The translations under genes and the position numbers were made by a program. The notes below the pieces were generated by a model. That model saw nothing but the letters and a program-made list of their open reading frames with translations. It had not been told where the DNA came from and did no database searches. From positions 558,001-622,000 of the forward strand of contig CBDCCP010000003.1 in the NCBI GenBank assembly GCA_965214915.1: a stretch of DNA of 64,000 nucleotides, read 5' to 3'. Position 1 is the stretch's first letter. Each line of letters starts with the position of its first letter. Origin of the DNA: CATQHP01 sp965214915 (lineage in GTDB: Bacteria; Acidobacteriota; Terriglobia; Bryobacterales; UBA6623). Positions 49,753-58,113 of the stretch are shown one piece after another.

Positions 49753-50943
49753 TCAGGCCGCGATCATCGCGTGCGGGTCGATCACGAATTTCTTCGCCGC
49801 CCCGCGATCGAAGTCCTTGTAGCCTTGCGGCGCATCGTCAAGTGAAATGACGTTCACGTTGCAGGCCTTCGCCGGGGACGCCTTGCCGTAGAGGATGGCC
49901 TGCATCAACTGGCGGTGGTAGGTCATGACCGGGCACTGGCCCGTCATGAAGTGGTGGGATTTCGCCCAGCCGAGACCGATGCGGATGCCCAGATTGCCGA
50001 TCTTGGCGTTTTCGTCGACGCCGCCGGGGTCGCCCGTGACGTACAGTCCGGGGATGCCGATGCCGCCGCCGGCCCGGGTCACTTCCATCAGCGCGTTGAG
50101 CACCGTGGCGGGCCGCTCCACGACGGCCTCCTTGCCGTGGCCGCGGGCCTCGAAGCCGACGCAATCGACGGCGCAATCGACTTCGGGGACGCCGACGATT
50201 TGCTCGATTTGGTCAGCCAGACCGGCGTCCGCGCGCAGGTCGACCGTCTCGCAGCCGAAACTCGCGGCCTGCGCCAGCCGTTCGGGGATCATGTCGCCCA
50301 CGATCACGCAGGCCGCGCCGAGCAACTGGCAGCCGTGCGCGCAGGCCAACCCGACGGGGCCGGCGCCCGCCACGTAAACAATCGATCCCGGCCCGACCCC
50401 CGCCGTCACGGCGCCGTGGAATCCTGTCGGAAAAATGTCCGAAAGCAGCGTCAGGTCGCCGATTTTCTCCATCGCCTGGTCTTTGTCGGGGAACTTCAAC
50501 AAGTTGAAGTCGGCGTAAGGAACCATCACGTACTCGGCCTGGCCGCCGACCCAGCCGCCCATATCGACATAGCCGTACGCGGCCCCCGGACGCGCCGGGT
50601 TGACGTTGAGACAGATGCCGGTCTTTTTGTCCTTGCAATTGCGGCAGCGTCCGCAAGCGATATTGAACGGGACCGAGCAAAGGTCGCCGACCTCGATAAA
50701 TTCGACGTCGCTGCCCGCCTCGACGACCTCGCCGGTAATTTCGTGGCCGAGAATCAGCCCTTCCGGCGCCGTCGTGCGTCCGCGCACCATGTGCTGGTCG
50801 CTGCCGCAGATGTTCGTCGAAACGATCTTCAAAATGACGCCGTGCTCGCACTTGCGGTCTCCGAGCGCGAGCTGCGGAAAGTCGATCGACTGGATCTCGA
50901 CGACCCCGGGCTTGATGTACGCTACTCCGCGATTGGATGCCAT
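49753..50943 (-). CDS. fdhA: Glutathione-independent formaldehyde dehydrogenase
   Basis: This 396-residue Zn/NAD alcohol dehydrogenase-family enzyme matches the Pseudomonas FdhA type. It oxidises formaldehyde to formate without added thiol, or dismutates aldehydes, using tightly bound NAD. Conserved pieces are STNICGSDQHMVRG (catalytic Zn Cys), ILGHEITGEVVE, the structural Zn loop CGRCRNCKDKKTGIC, VAGAGPVGLACA (NAD fold) and VDCAVDCVGFEARG. ATG 50943 has GAGGAGGA six bases upstream, a very strong site. An IS element inserted 98 bases upstream of the start may have cut off or changed its promoter. Confidence 0.95.
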   Translation of the reverse strand: MASNRGVAYIKPGVVEIQSIDFPQLALGDRKCEHGVILKIVSTNICGSDQHMVRGRTTAPEGLILGHEITGEVVEAGSDVEFIEVGDLCSVPFNIACGRCRNCKDKKTGICLNVNPARPGAAYGYVDMGGWVGGQAEYVMVPYADFNLLKFPDKDQAMEKIGDLTLLSDIFPTGFHGAVTAGVGPGSIVYVAGAGPVGLACAHGCQLLGAACVIVGDMIPERLAQAASFGCETVDLRADAGLADQIEQIVGVPEVDCAVDCVGFEARGHGKEAVVERPATVLNALMEVTRAGGGIGIPGLYVTGDPGGVDENAKIGNLGIRIGLGWAKSHHFMTGQCPVMTYHRQLMQAILYGKASPAKACNVNVISLDDAPQGYKDFDRGAAKKFVIDPHAMIAA

Positions 50944-51050
50944 TGCTATATCCTCCTCTGCGCCGCCAAGGAATCCCTTTCGTCTTGGCCGGCAATTGCC
51001 GGGAGATAGGATACACGGTATGCCCGCGGGATGCAACGCAATGTGCGGGA

Positions 51051-52064
51051 TCAGGACATATGAGACGGCGGGGGAATACCGAAGCTGTGGTTATGAAGGT
51101 ACTGGATAGGGGAGCGGGAGTCAAGGGCGTCATGGGGGCGGTGGTGGTTGTAGCGGTGGGCGAAGGCGTCGATCAGGGGGTTGAGTTGCTGGAGGCGGTG
51201 GGGCAGGGAGTAGACGGAGTAGAACGCGTAGCGCCAGGTGGCTTGCATGCGCTCGACGCGGCCGTTGAGTTGGGGGCTTCGGGGAGGCAGGACGTAGAGG
51301 TCGATGCGGCGCTGTTGGCAGGCGTTCTCGAAGTCTTTCTGGAACTCGGAACCGCCGTCGACCTGGATGGCGCGGATGGGGAAGGGGGCGGATTGAACGA
51401 GTTTGTCGAGGAAGCGAGCGGCGGAAGCGGAGGTGGCCTGGGAGGCGGCCATAGCAGCGGTCCAGCGGGAGTAGCGATCGAGGGCGGTGAAGTGTTTGAT
51501 GGTCTTGCCGGGCAGCAGAGTGAGCGAGAGGGTGTCGATCTGGACGGCCTCGCCGGGCGCTTTGGCGGGCAGCGCGGCGCGTAAGCGGCGCGCATAGGGG
51601 CGGCGGGCGCGGCGGGTTCGGCCGGGCGGGCGGCGGAAGACGAAGACGGGTTGCAGGCGTCCGCGGCGCACCAGGCGGGCCAGGATGCGCCCGACGGTGC
51701 TGTCGGAGAGGGCATGGCCCTCGGCGCGCAACAGCGGGCCGAGCTTGCGTTTGCCCCACACCGGGTTGTCTTCCCGCAGGGCTTCGACGCGCTCCACCAG
51801 CGCTGGACTCCAGCGCGGCCGGCACAGCTTGCGGGGCCGTCGGGAACGCAGTTCAGGCTGCTTGCGCCAGCGATAGAGCGTGGCGCGGGATACGCCCACC
51901 GCGTCCGCCGCCGCCTGCGCGCTCAGCCCCTGCGCCCTGGCCTCGCGCCAGCGCCGCACCGCGTCGCGCCGGCTCTCCAGGGCCGCATCGACTTTTCCCT
52001 CTCCCAACTGCGCCGCAACGCGGGCACTGCTGATAACCTGTCTCGGTAGGCCAAAAACCTGCAT
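51051..52064 (-). CDS. DDE transposase (IS481-like)
   Basis: This 337-residue transposase is intact. The N-terminus has helix-turn-helix segments (LSAQAAADAVGVSRATLYRW near 47-66) for end recognition, followed by the RNase H-like rve core. The catalytic triad is Asp177 (QIDTLS), Asp236 (QVDGGSEF) and Glu271 (NGRVERM), a DD35E spacing. The C-terminal HRYNHHRPHDAL is typical of IS481/IS3-type integrase cores. The stop lies within 10 bases of the left end. The ATG sits at the base of a hairpin that buries its ribosome binding site. The enzyme should move this element and perhaps related ones. Confidence 0.93.
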   Translation of the reverse strand: MQVFGLPRQVISSARVAAQLGEGKVDAALESRRDAVRRWREARAQGLSAQAAADAVGVSRATLYRWRKQPELRSRRPRKLCRPRWSPALVERVEALREDNPVWGKRKLGPLLRAEGHALSDSTVGRILARLVRRGRLQPVFVFRRPPGRTRRARRPYARRLRAALPAKAPGEAVQIDTLSLTLLPGKTIKHFTALDRYSRWTAAMAASQATSASAARFLDKLVQSAPFPIRAIQVDGGSEFQKDFENACQQRRIDLYVLPPRSPQLNGRVERMQATWRYAFYSVYSLPHRLQQLNPLIDAFAHRYNHHRPHDALDSRSPIQYLHNHSFGIPPPSHMS

Positions 52065-52118
52065 GGGGTTCTCCTTTCGCTCGTTGGGTTGTTCTTCTAC
52101 GAGCTTCGGAGAACCCCA
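52064..52118 (-). promoter_or_regulatory. Hairpin sequestering the transposase ribosome binding site
   Basis: TGGGGTTCTCC (52064-52074) pairs perfectly with GGAGAACCCCA (52108-52118), and an inner stem GCTCG (52079-52083)/CGAGC (52100-52104) extends the fold. On the transcript the ribosome binding site AAGGAGAA and the ATG lie in the 3' arm, so read-through from outside would fold the start away from ribosomes. Many IS elements limit transposase this way; here it is inferred from sequence only. Confidence 0.65.
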
Positions 52119-52184
52119 CCTGCGGAGGCAACCCCTGGCCGGCCGCCCCCCCTGTCGATCCGGCCGGGCTCCACCTCGAAGAGC

Positions 52185-52323
52185 GGGCCATCGCCCTCTA
52201 TGAGCGGTGTACGCGGCGGGACGGAACCCGTCAAGGGTACGCTACGCCGCGCCCTGGCGGGCGCGCCCTTGACTGAACCCGCCCCGCCGCAAAAACTATG
52301 ACCCGGTAGGAGGGCGATGGCCC
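52185..52323. repeat. Long imperfect palindrome in the IS non-coding end
   Basis: GGGCCATCGCCCTC (52185-52198) is the exact reverse complement of GAGGGCGATGGCCC (52310-52323). Inside these arms GCGGCGGGACGG and GTCAAGGG on the left pair partly with CCCTTGAC and CCCCGCCGC on the right. The region is untranslated, lies between the transposase start and the right IS end, and could form a large cruciform or RNA hairpin. Confidence 0.7.
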
Positions 52324-52390
52324 TCTGACGCCGGCTCGCGGCGTCTCACATCTATCTGAACCGGCACACGCAAGGTTGCCCGCGGCGGGC

Positions 52391-53482
52391 TTACGCTCGA
52401 AGCGGCGGCGGGTCGGCGGCCCGCTGCAAGGCAAACATTGCTGAACGACTCGCTTGCTTGTCCGCGTACATCCTGCGGTCGCTCGCATCCAGCAATTCCT
52501 CGGCGGTCGCGCCGTCGCGGGGATAGAAAGCCGCGCCGACGCTGACCGCCGCGCTCACGTTCACGCCGGGCGCCACTTCGACGGGAACCGCCGAAACCTC
52601 TCTTTGGAGCGCGCGAATGCGCTTTTCGAGTCCGCCCGGCGCCGCGCCGGGGAGAACCGCCAGAAATTCGTCGCCGCCGATGCGCCCGACGAAATCGTAG
52701 CTGCGCAAGGACTTTTCCAGCTTCCGGGCTGCGCCGACGAGCAGCTTGTCGCCGGCGGCGTGGCCGTAGCGGTCGTTGAGCGGCTTCAAGCCGTCGATAT
52801 CCAGGAACAGCACGCCCACCGCCGCGCCTTCGCGTTCGGCCCGCGACAGCTCCTGCTCCAGCCTGCGGAACGACGCCCGCGCATTCGGCAGACCGGTCGT
52901 TGCGTCGGTTCGGGCGTCGCGAACAAGTTTCTGAACCTCCTGCGAGGCAACAAGCGCCTGCGCCAGCTTGTCCGTAAGCAGACCGACGAACAAGCCGTGC
53001 TCGCGGTTCATCCGCTCCGCCCGGCCCGCGGTCAGCAACACCGCGCCGACGTGGCGGCCGGCGTCATGCAGCGGAGCCGCGAGGCTGCTCCGCGCGCCCC
53101 GCAGGCAAGCGGCCCGCCCGCCGATGACGGGCGCGCGGCGGCGCTCCGCCGTTAGAAACGGCTCGGCGTCTCTGGCGAACCGCAACCGGGAGCCGCGGCG
53201 TTCCGGCAGCCCTTCCACAGCGACCGCGCGGTAGGAGTCGTTCTCCAGAAGATAGATTCCGCCCCGCTCGGCGGAGCAAACGGCGCAGAGCTTCTTGAGG
53301 CATCTCGAAAAGCTACGCTTGAAATCGAGGTCCGCCCCCAGCGCTTGCAGGATGTCGTAAAGCGCCGTCAGCCTTTGCGGCGTCCGCGCCAATTCTTGGA
53401 GCGCGGCGTGTTTTGCGCGGTCGGCCGCCTCGGTTCCCGTTGCGTATGTCAATTCGTGTGTAAACTCGTCAGGTTGCCGCAT
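52391..53482 (-). CDS. GAF-GGDEF diguanylate cyclase
   Basis: This protein of about 363 residues combines an N-terminal GAF-like sensor (residues about 35-180) with a GGDEF domain (about 195-355). The active-site loop GRIGGDEFLAVLPG has an intact GGDEF (269-273), and RSYD (260-263) five residues earlier is the inhibitory RxxD I-site. The enzyme should therefore make c-di-GMP from two GTP and be product-inhibited. No membrane segment is visible, so sensing is cytosolic. Its apparent ATG at 53482 shares the bases CATG with the divergent gene; a downstream TTG may be the real start. The IS element sits 22 bases beyond its stop. Confidence 0.9.
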   Translation of the reverse strand: MRQPDEFTHELTYATGTEAADRAKHAALQELARTPQRLTALYDILQALGADLDFKRSFSRCLKKLCAVCSAERGGIYLLENDSYRAVAVEGLPERRGSRLRFARDAEPFLTAERRRAPVIGGRAACLRGARSSLAAPLHDAGRHVGAVLLTAGRAERMNREHGLFVGLLTDKLAQALVASQEVQKLVRDARTDATTGLPNARASFRRLEQELSRAEREGAAVGVLFLDIDGLKPLNDRYGHAAGDKLLVGAARKLEKSLRSYDFVGRIGGDEFLAVLPGAAPGGLEKRIRALQREVSAVPVEVAPGVNVSAAVSVGAAFYPRDGATAEELLDASDRRMYADKQASRSAMFALQRAADPPPLRA

Positions 53483-54584
53483 GAAAATCCAAAAAATCAG
53501 TGTCTATCAAGTCGATCTTCCGCTGCGCGAAGGCAGCTACAACTGGTCCGGGGGGAAATCCGTAGCGGTCTTCGACAGCACGGTCGTGCGCGTCGATACC
53601 GATGCCGGCATTACCGGTTACGGCGAAGTCTGCCCTCTCGGGCCTGCTTATCTGTCCGCTTACGCCTCGGGCGCGCGCACGGGAATCGCCGCGATCGCTC
53701 CTCATCTGATCGGAGAGACGCCCTGCCAACTCGAAAAGCTCAACCGCCGCATGGATGCCGCGCTCAAGGGCCACCCCTACGCGAAATCGGCCATCGACAT
53801 CGCCTGTTGGGATATTTTAGGGCAATCCGCCGGCCTGCCCGTCTGCGATCTGCTGGGCGGGCGTTACGGCGGCGACGTCGCGCTCTACCGCGCGATATCT
53901 CAGGAATCTCCTGCAGCGATGGCCGCCCGCGTCCGCGAATACCGGGCCGAGGGTTACCGGCGCTTTCAACTGAAAGTCGGCGGCGAGCCCGAAACGGATA
54001 TCGCGCGCATTCGCGCGGCCGCGGCCGCGCTCCAGCCCGGCGACCGCCTCGTCGCCGACGCCAACACCGGCTGGTTGATGCACGATGCGATGCGGGTCGT
54101 CCGCGCCGTAAAAAATGTGGACGTGTATATCGAGCAGCCTTGTCTCTCCTACGCAGAGTGCCTCTCGATTCGCCGCCGCGCCGACCACCCGTTCATACTC
54201 GATGAAACTATCGACGGGATCGACGCTCTGTTGCGCGCCCACGCCGACCTGGCCATGGACGTCGTCAACATCAAAATCGGCAAGTTCGGCGGGTTGACCA
54301 AGGCGCGCCAAGCGCGCGATCTTTGCGTCTCCCTGGGCATCGCCATGACCATCGAAGATTCCTGGGGCGGAGACATCGCCACGGCCGCCATCGCCCATCT
54401 CGCGCACAGCACGCCGCCGGAATTTCTCTTCTCCACAACCGACTTCAACAGTTACGTAACCGTCGGCATCGCCCGCGGAGCGCCCCAAAGGCGGAACGGC
54501 CGCATGGCCGCTTCCAACGAGCCGGGGTTGGGCATCGCGCCGAAGGCGGACATCCTGGGCAAGCCGGTAATGGAGTTCTCCTGA
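53481..54584 (+). CDS. Enolase-superfamily dehydratase (cis-3-hydroxy-L-proline dehydratase-like)
   Basis: This 367-residue member of the mandelate racemase subgroup carries FQLKVGGEPETD (first catalytic Lys region), VADANTGWLM and IEQP (metal Asp and Glu), ILDETIDG, VNIKIGKFGGLTKA (second Lys) and TIEDSWGGDI. The close match to the cis-3-hydroxy-L-proline dehydratase pattern (VADANTGW, YIEQPCLSYAECLS, FSTTDFNSYVTV) favours that reaction, giving pyrroline-2-carboxylate. Acid-sugar dehydration remains possible. A -10-like TAAACT lies 14 bases before the ATG. It leads a plus-strand catabolic cluster with the oxidoreductase that follows. Confidence 0.87.
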   Translation: MKIQKISVYQVDLPLREGSYNWSGGKSVAVFDSTVVRVDTDAGITGYGEVCPLGPAYLSAYASGARTGIAAIAPHLIGETPCQLEKLNRRMDAALKGHPYAKSAIDIACWDILGQSAGLPVCDLLGGRYGGDVALYRAISQESPAAMAARVREYRAEGYRRFQLKVGGEPETDIARIRAAAAALQPGDRLVADANTGWLMHDAMRVVRAVKNVDVYIEQPCLSYAECLSIRRRADHPFILDETIDGIDALLRAHADLAMDVVNIKIGKFGGLTKARQARDLCVSLGIAMTIEDSWGGDIATAAIAHLAHSTPPEFLFSTTDFNSYVTVGIARGAPQRRNGRMAASNEPGLGIAPKADILGKPVMEFS

Positions 54585-54637
54585 ACGCAGGGGCGATTTC
54601 CGTTTCTCGAAACTACGGCTATAGTAAGGAAAACGCC

Positions 54638-55786
54638 ATGCCCGAAAAGACACGCCGCCGCATCCTCGAAAACGCCGCCGGAACCCTTGCCGCCTGGACC
54701 GTTCTCAAGCCGGAGTCCGTCCGCGGCGCGCCGGCCAATTCGCAAGTCAAGATCGGCGTGGTGGGAACCGGCCGCCGCGCCACCCGCGTCGGCGGACACT
54801 TCGCCAGGAACGAGGGCGCCGCGTTCGAAGCCCTGGCGGACATCTACGACGATCAGCTCGACAACTACCAAGAGGCCCTGCCGGCCGCCCAAAGCGCCAA
54901 ACGGTACGGCTCGATCAAAGCCCTGCTCGACACGGACGTCGACGCCGTTTACATTGCCACGCCCCCCTATCTGCACCCCGAGCATTTCGAGCTCGCGGTC
55001 GCCAGCGGCAAGCATATCCTGCTCGAAAAGCCCGTCGCGGTCGACCCCGCCGGCATTCGACGCTTCCTGGCCGCGGCAAAAAAGATCAAGCCGGGCCAGA
55101 CAGTGATGGTCGATTTCCAACAGCGCTGGGGCAAGGACTACCGCGAAGCCTACGAGCGCGTCCAGAACGGCGAAATCGGCGACATCCGCATGGTCCGCTC
55201 GGCCTGGATCGGCAGCGACCTGCCCCGCCGCAGCGGGCATGCTCCCGAACAAGAGGGGGTGCGCAACTGGCTGTTCTACAAAGAGCGCTCCGGCGACATC
55301 ATGGTCGAGCAAAACTGCCACAACATCGACGTCGTGCGCTGGTTCACCGGCGTCCACCCGGTCGCCGCCTCCGGCTACGCGGACCGCGCCGTGCGCACGG
55401 ACATCGGCAATATCGTCGACACTTTGGCCGTCAACTACAAGCAGCCCAACGGCAACGTCTACACCCATTCCGGCAATCAAATCTGCGCGCGCGGCGGTTA
55501 CCGCGACGTCGGCGAATATTTTTTCGGCACGAAAGGCGTGATGCAAACTTCACGAGGCGGATTCGCCATCTACCGCGAGGGCAACCTCGCCCCCGTCCTC
55601 GAACGCAAATCGCAAGGCGACATCACGGTCGATCTCGTGGCCCGCTTCGTGGACGCGGTCCAGGGCAAGGCTCCCGCCGTCAACATGGCGCTGGAATCCG
55701 CCGAGAGCACCTTGACGGCGATCATGGGCCGCATCGCCTATGAAACCGAGCGGGTCGTCGCCTGGGACGAAGTCGCCAATCCGTAA
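54638..55786 (+). CDS. Tat-exported Gfo/Idh/MocA-family oxidoreductase
   Basis: This 382-residue protein starts at ATG 54638 (MPEKTRRRILENAAGTLAAW), which contains a twin-arginine signal; the hydrophobic region runs to about residue 30. A Rossmann domain follows with VKIGVVGTGRRATRVGGHFA, then the conserved LLEKPVAVDPAGI carrying the catalytic-site Lys (EKP), and the C-terminal beta-sheet domain with HNIDVVRWFTG. Exported members of this family are common in Acidobacteria and Planctomycetes and are thought to oxidise sugars or sugar-like compounds with bound NAD(P). It sits 53 bases after the dehydratase. TATAGT upstream may be a promoter -10. Confidence 0.85.
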   Translation: MPEKTRRRILENAAGTLAAWTVLKPESVRGAPANSQVKIGVVGTGRRATRVGGHFARNEGAAFEALADIYDDQLDNYQEALPAAQSAKRYGSIKALLDTDVDAVYIATPPYLHPEHFELAVASGKHILLEKPVAVDPAGIRRFLAAAKKIKPGQTVMVDFQQRWGKDYREAYERVQNGEIGDIRMVRSAWIGSDLPRRSGHAPEQEGVRNWLFYKERSGDIMVEQNCHNIDVVRWFTGVHPVAASGYADRAVRTDIGNIVDTLAVNYKQPNGNVYTHSGNQICARGGYRDVGEYFFGTKGVMQTSRGGFAIYREGNLAPVLERKSQGDITVDLVARFVDAVQGKAPAVNMALESAESTLTAIMGRIAYETERVVAWDEVANP

Positions 55787-55877
55787 CCGGGCCGCCCGCG
55801 AGCTTCCGCCCGCAATCCGTACTCGAATCGCCGCCTCCGCGTTTTTCGCGCCCCAACTGGCGTATCATGGCTTCGTC

Positions 55878-57128
55878 ATGCGAATTCTGCTGCTGATTCT
55901 CGTCTTCTCGCTCAGTCTGCTCGGCGGCGAAATGCCGCTCGTCCCGCCCGAGTCGGTCGGCCTTTCCGCCGAACGCTTGGCGCGGGCGACCCAGGCCATG
56001 GAAGAGGACGTTTCCGCCGAACGCATCGCGGGCGCCGTCGGTCTGGTAGCCCGCAAAGGGAAGATCGCCTATTTCGAAGCCCGGGGCATGGCCGACCGCG
56101 AAGCCGGGGCGCGGATGCGGCAAGACACGATCGTGCGCATCTACTCCATGTCGAAACCGATTACCAGCGCCGCGCTGATGATGCTCTTCGAGGAAGGCAA
56201 ATTCCGTCTCAAAGACCCTGTCTCGCGCTACATGCCCGAGTTGAAAGACCTCGAAGTGCTGGTCGACAATCCCGCTTTTCCCGGAGACGCTGACCGCTCC
56301 CGTCGCGAGCCCGCCAAGCGCAACATGACGATCCAGGACACCCTGCGCCATACCGCCGGGCTGACCTACGGGTATTTCGGCGGGACATCCGTGGACAGCC
56401 TCTACAGGAAAAAGCATCCGTTGTATTGGGACGGCGACCTGAAGGACATGGCGAGCCGCATTGCCGATCTGCCGCTGCTCTACCATCCCGGCGAGAAATT
56501 CCACTACAGCATCGCCGTCGATCTGCAGGGCCGCTTGATCGAAGTGCTCTCGGGGCAGCGTTTCGACCGGTTTCTGCAAGAGCGGCTTTTCGACCCGCTG
56601 GGCATGAGCGACACCGGCTTCCACGTGCCGCCGAAAAGCCTCGACCGCTTCGCCCAACTCTACTCCCCGCACGGCAAGGAAAAAATCAAGGTCGCCGACC
56701 GCGAGGACCGCTACAAGAAGCCCGGAACGTTTTTCTCCGGCGGCGGCGGCCTGGTCTCGACCGCCCGCGACTATCTGCGCTTTTGCCAAATGATGCTCAA
56801 CGGAGGCGCGCTGGAAGGCAAGCGGTATCTCGGCCGCAAGACCGTCGAGTTGATGACCGCCGACCATCTCGGCGCGGTCGAAACCGAGCGCATCGCCCGC
56901 ACCGGCTACGGGTTCGGTCTCGGTTTCGCCGTCCATCTCGACCGGGGCGCCAGCGGAGCGATCGCCTCCGTCGGCGAATACAACTGGGGCGGCGCGGCCG
57001 GCACCAAGTTCTGGATCGACCCCGCGGAGGACATGATCGGCGTCTACATGGTGCAGATCATTCCGCACAGCGGACTGCGCTACGGCAACATGTTCAAGCA
57101 GTACGCCTACCAGTCGATCGTCGATTAG
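55878..57128 (+). CDS. Exported serine hydrolase, beta-lactamase/esterase family
   Basis: This 416-residue protein has a short signal peptide (MRILLLILVFSLSLLGG). It belongs to the class C beta-lactamase-related serine hydrolases (EstB type). The catalytic SMSK (Ser90, Lys93) is followed by FHYSIAVD as the YxN-like Tyr motif and a distal GGAAGTKFWIDP corresponding to the KTG/HxG box region. Members are esterases, D-aminopeptidases or penicillin-binding-like enzymes; an esterase acting on imported carbohydrate or amide substrates fits the catabolic context. It starts 91 bases after the oxidoreductase stop. Confidence 0.88.
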   Translation: MRILLLILVFSLSLLGGEMPLVPPESVGLSAERLARATQAMEEDVSAERIAGAVGLVARKGKIAYFEARGMADREAGARMRQDTIVRIYSMSKPITSAALMMLFEEGKFRLKDPVSRYMPELKDLEVLVDNPAFPGDADRSRREPAKRNMTIQDTLRHTAGLTYGYFGGTSVDSLYRKKHPLYWDGDLKDMASRIADLPLLYHPGEKFHYSIAVDLQGRLIEVLSGQRFDRFLQERLFDPLGMSDTGFHVPPKSLDRFAQLYSPHGKEKIKVADREDRYKKPGTFFSGGGGLVSTARDYLRFCQMMLNGGALEGKRYLGRKTVELMTADHLGAVETERIARTGYGFGLGFAVHLDRGASGAIASVGEYNWGGAAGTKFWIDPAEDMIGVYMVQIIPHSGLRYGNMFKQYAYQSIVD

Positions 57129-57175
57129 CCCGCGAAGACCGATGTCAGGCCCGGCGGCGCTCGAAGGAGAAAGAG

Positions 57176-58081
57176 ATGCCTCTTCGCATTGGCGCAGCCC
57201 CCTGTTCATGGGGCGTTGAGTTCGCCGGCGACCCGCGCAATCCGCACTGGCGGCAGGTGCTGGACGAAGCGGCGCAAGCCGGCTACCAGGGCATCGAGCT
57301 CGGCCCGGTCGGCTACATGCCCGAAGACCCCGAAGTCCTCGGCGAAGCCCTCGCGGCGCGGGGCCTGGAGCTCATCGCCGGGGTCGTGTTCCGCCCGTTC
57401 CACGACCCCGCAGCCTGGGACGAAGTCCTGGACGGCGTGACGCGCACCGCGCGCTCCCTGGCCGCGCACGGCGCCGGGCTCATGGTGTTCATCGACAGCA
57501 TCGCGCCCGCCCGCGCGCCCTTCGCCGGCCGTCCCGGCGATGCCCCGCGCCTGCGCGGAACGGCGCTGGACGGCTTCATCGAGCGTCTGACCGCCGCGGC
57601 AAAGGTCGGCCACGAGGAATACGGCCTTTCCGTATCCATCCACGCGCACGCCGGCGGCTATATCGAATTCGAAGACGAATTGAATGCGGTGCTCGACGCC
57701 GTGGACGAGAGCCTGCTCAAAATCTGCCTGGATTCCGGCCACTGCGCCTACGCGGGATTCGACCCCGTGGCGGCCTACAAGCGCCTCGCCGGGCGCGTCG
57801 ACTACCTGCACTTCAAGGACGTGGACCCGGCCGTCCGCGAACGCGTCGTCGCCGAGGGCATCGGCTTCTACGACGCCTGCGCACAAGGAGTTTTCTGCAA
57901 GCTCGGCCTGGGCGCGGTCGATTTCGAGGCGCTGAAGCAGGCCGTCGAGGAAAGCGGCTTCAGCGGCTGGGCGGCCATCGAGCAGGACTGCGACCCGGCA
58001 GGGGAAACCTCGCCCCTCGCCGACGCCCGCTACAACCTCGCCTTCCTGCGCTCAGCCGGCATCGCCGAGCCGCCGGGCTGA
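57176..58081 (+). CDS. Sugar phosphate isomerase/epimerase-family protein, IolE-like
   Basis: This 301-residue TIM-barrel protein (AP_endonuc_2 fold) starts with IGAAPCSWGVEF, close to the start of IolE (inosose dehydratase). Likely metal ligands are in GIELGPVGYMPED, SIHAHAGGYIE, CLDSGHCAYAGFD, YLHFKDVDP and WAAIEQDCDP. GGAGA precedes the ATG by six bases. IolE dehydrates scyllo-inosose; the clear IolD gene just downstream supports a cyclitol role. The order and intervening gene differ from classical iol operons, so the symbol is withheld. Confidence 0.82.
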   Translation: MPLRIGAAPCSWGVEFAGDPRNPHWRQVLDEAAQAGYQGIELGPVGYMPEDPEVLGEALAARGLELIAGVVFRPFHDPAAWDEVLDGVTRTARSLAAHGAGLMVFIDSIAPARAPFAGRPGDAPRLRGTALDGFIERLTAAAKVGHEEYGLSVSIHAHAGGYIEFEDELNAVLDAVDESLLKICLDSGHCAYAGFDPVAAYKRLAGRVDYLHFKDVDPAVRERVVAEGIGFYDACAQGVFCKLGLGAVDFEALKQAVEESGFSGWAAIEQDCDPAGETSPLADARYNLAFLRSAGIAEPPG

Positions 58082-58082
58082 C

Positions 58083-58108
58083 GCCGCGCCCCGCGGATGC
58101 TGCGCGGC
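58083..58108. terminator. Hairpin after the IolE-like gene
   Basis: GCCGCGC (58083-58089) pairs with GCGCGGC (58102-58108) over a 12-base loop, immediately after the IolE-like stop (58079-58081) and before the end of the convergent gene. TCTTGT follows, a weak U-tract. It is a plausible terminator for the catabolic cluster. Confidence 0.45.
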
Positions 58109-58113
58109 TCTTG

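Larger units (their letters stand above)
51042..52368. mobile_element. IS481-like insertion sequence, complete, with 5-bp target duplication
   Basis: The element is 1327 bp. Its left end TGTGCGGGATCAGGACATAT (51042 onward) and the reverse complement of its right end, TGTGCCGGTTCAGATAGATG (to 52368), match at most positions. Both continue into TGAGACG, giving imperfect inverted repeats of about 28 bp that begin with TGT. Both ends are directly flanked by CGCAA (51037-51041 and 52369-52373), a target-site duplication that fixes the boundaries. It carries one transposase gene on the minus strand and about 300 bp of non-coding DNA between the transposase start and the right end. Intact ends and duplication imply a recent insertion. 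Confidence 0.9.
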
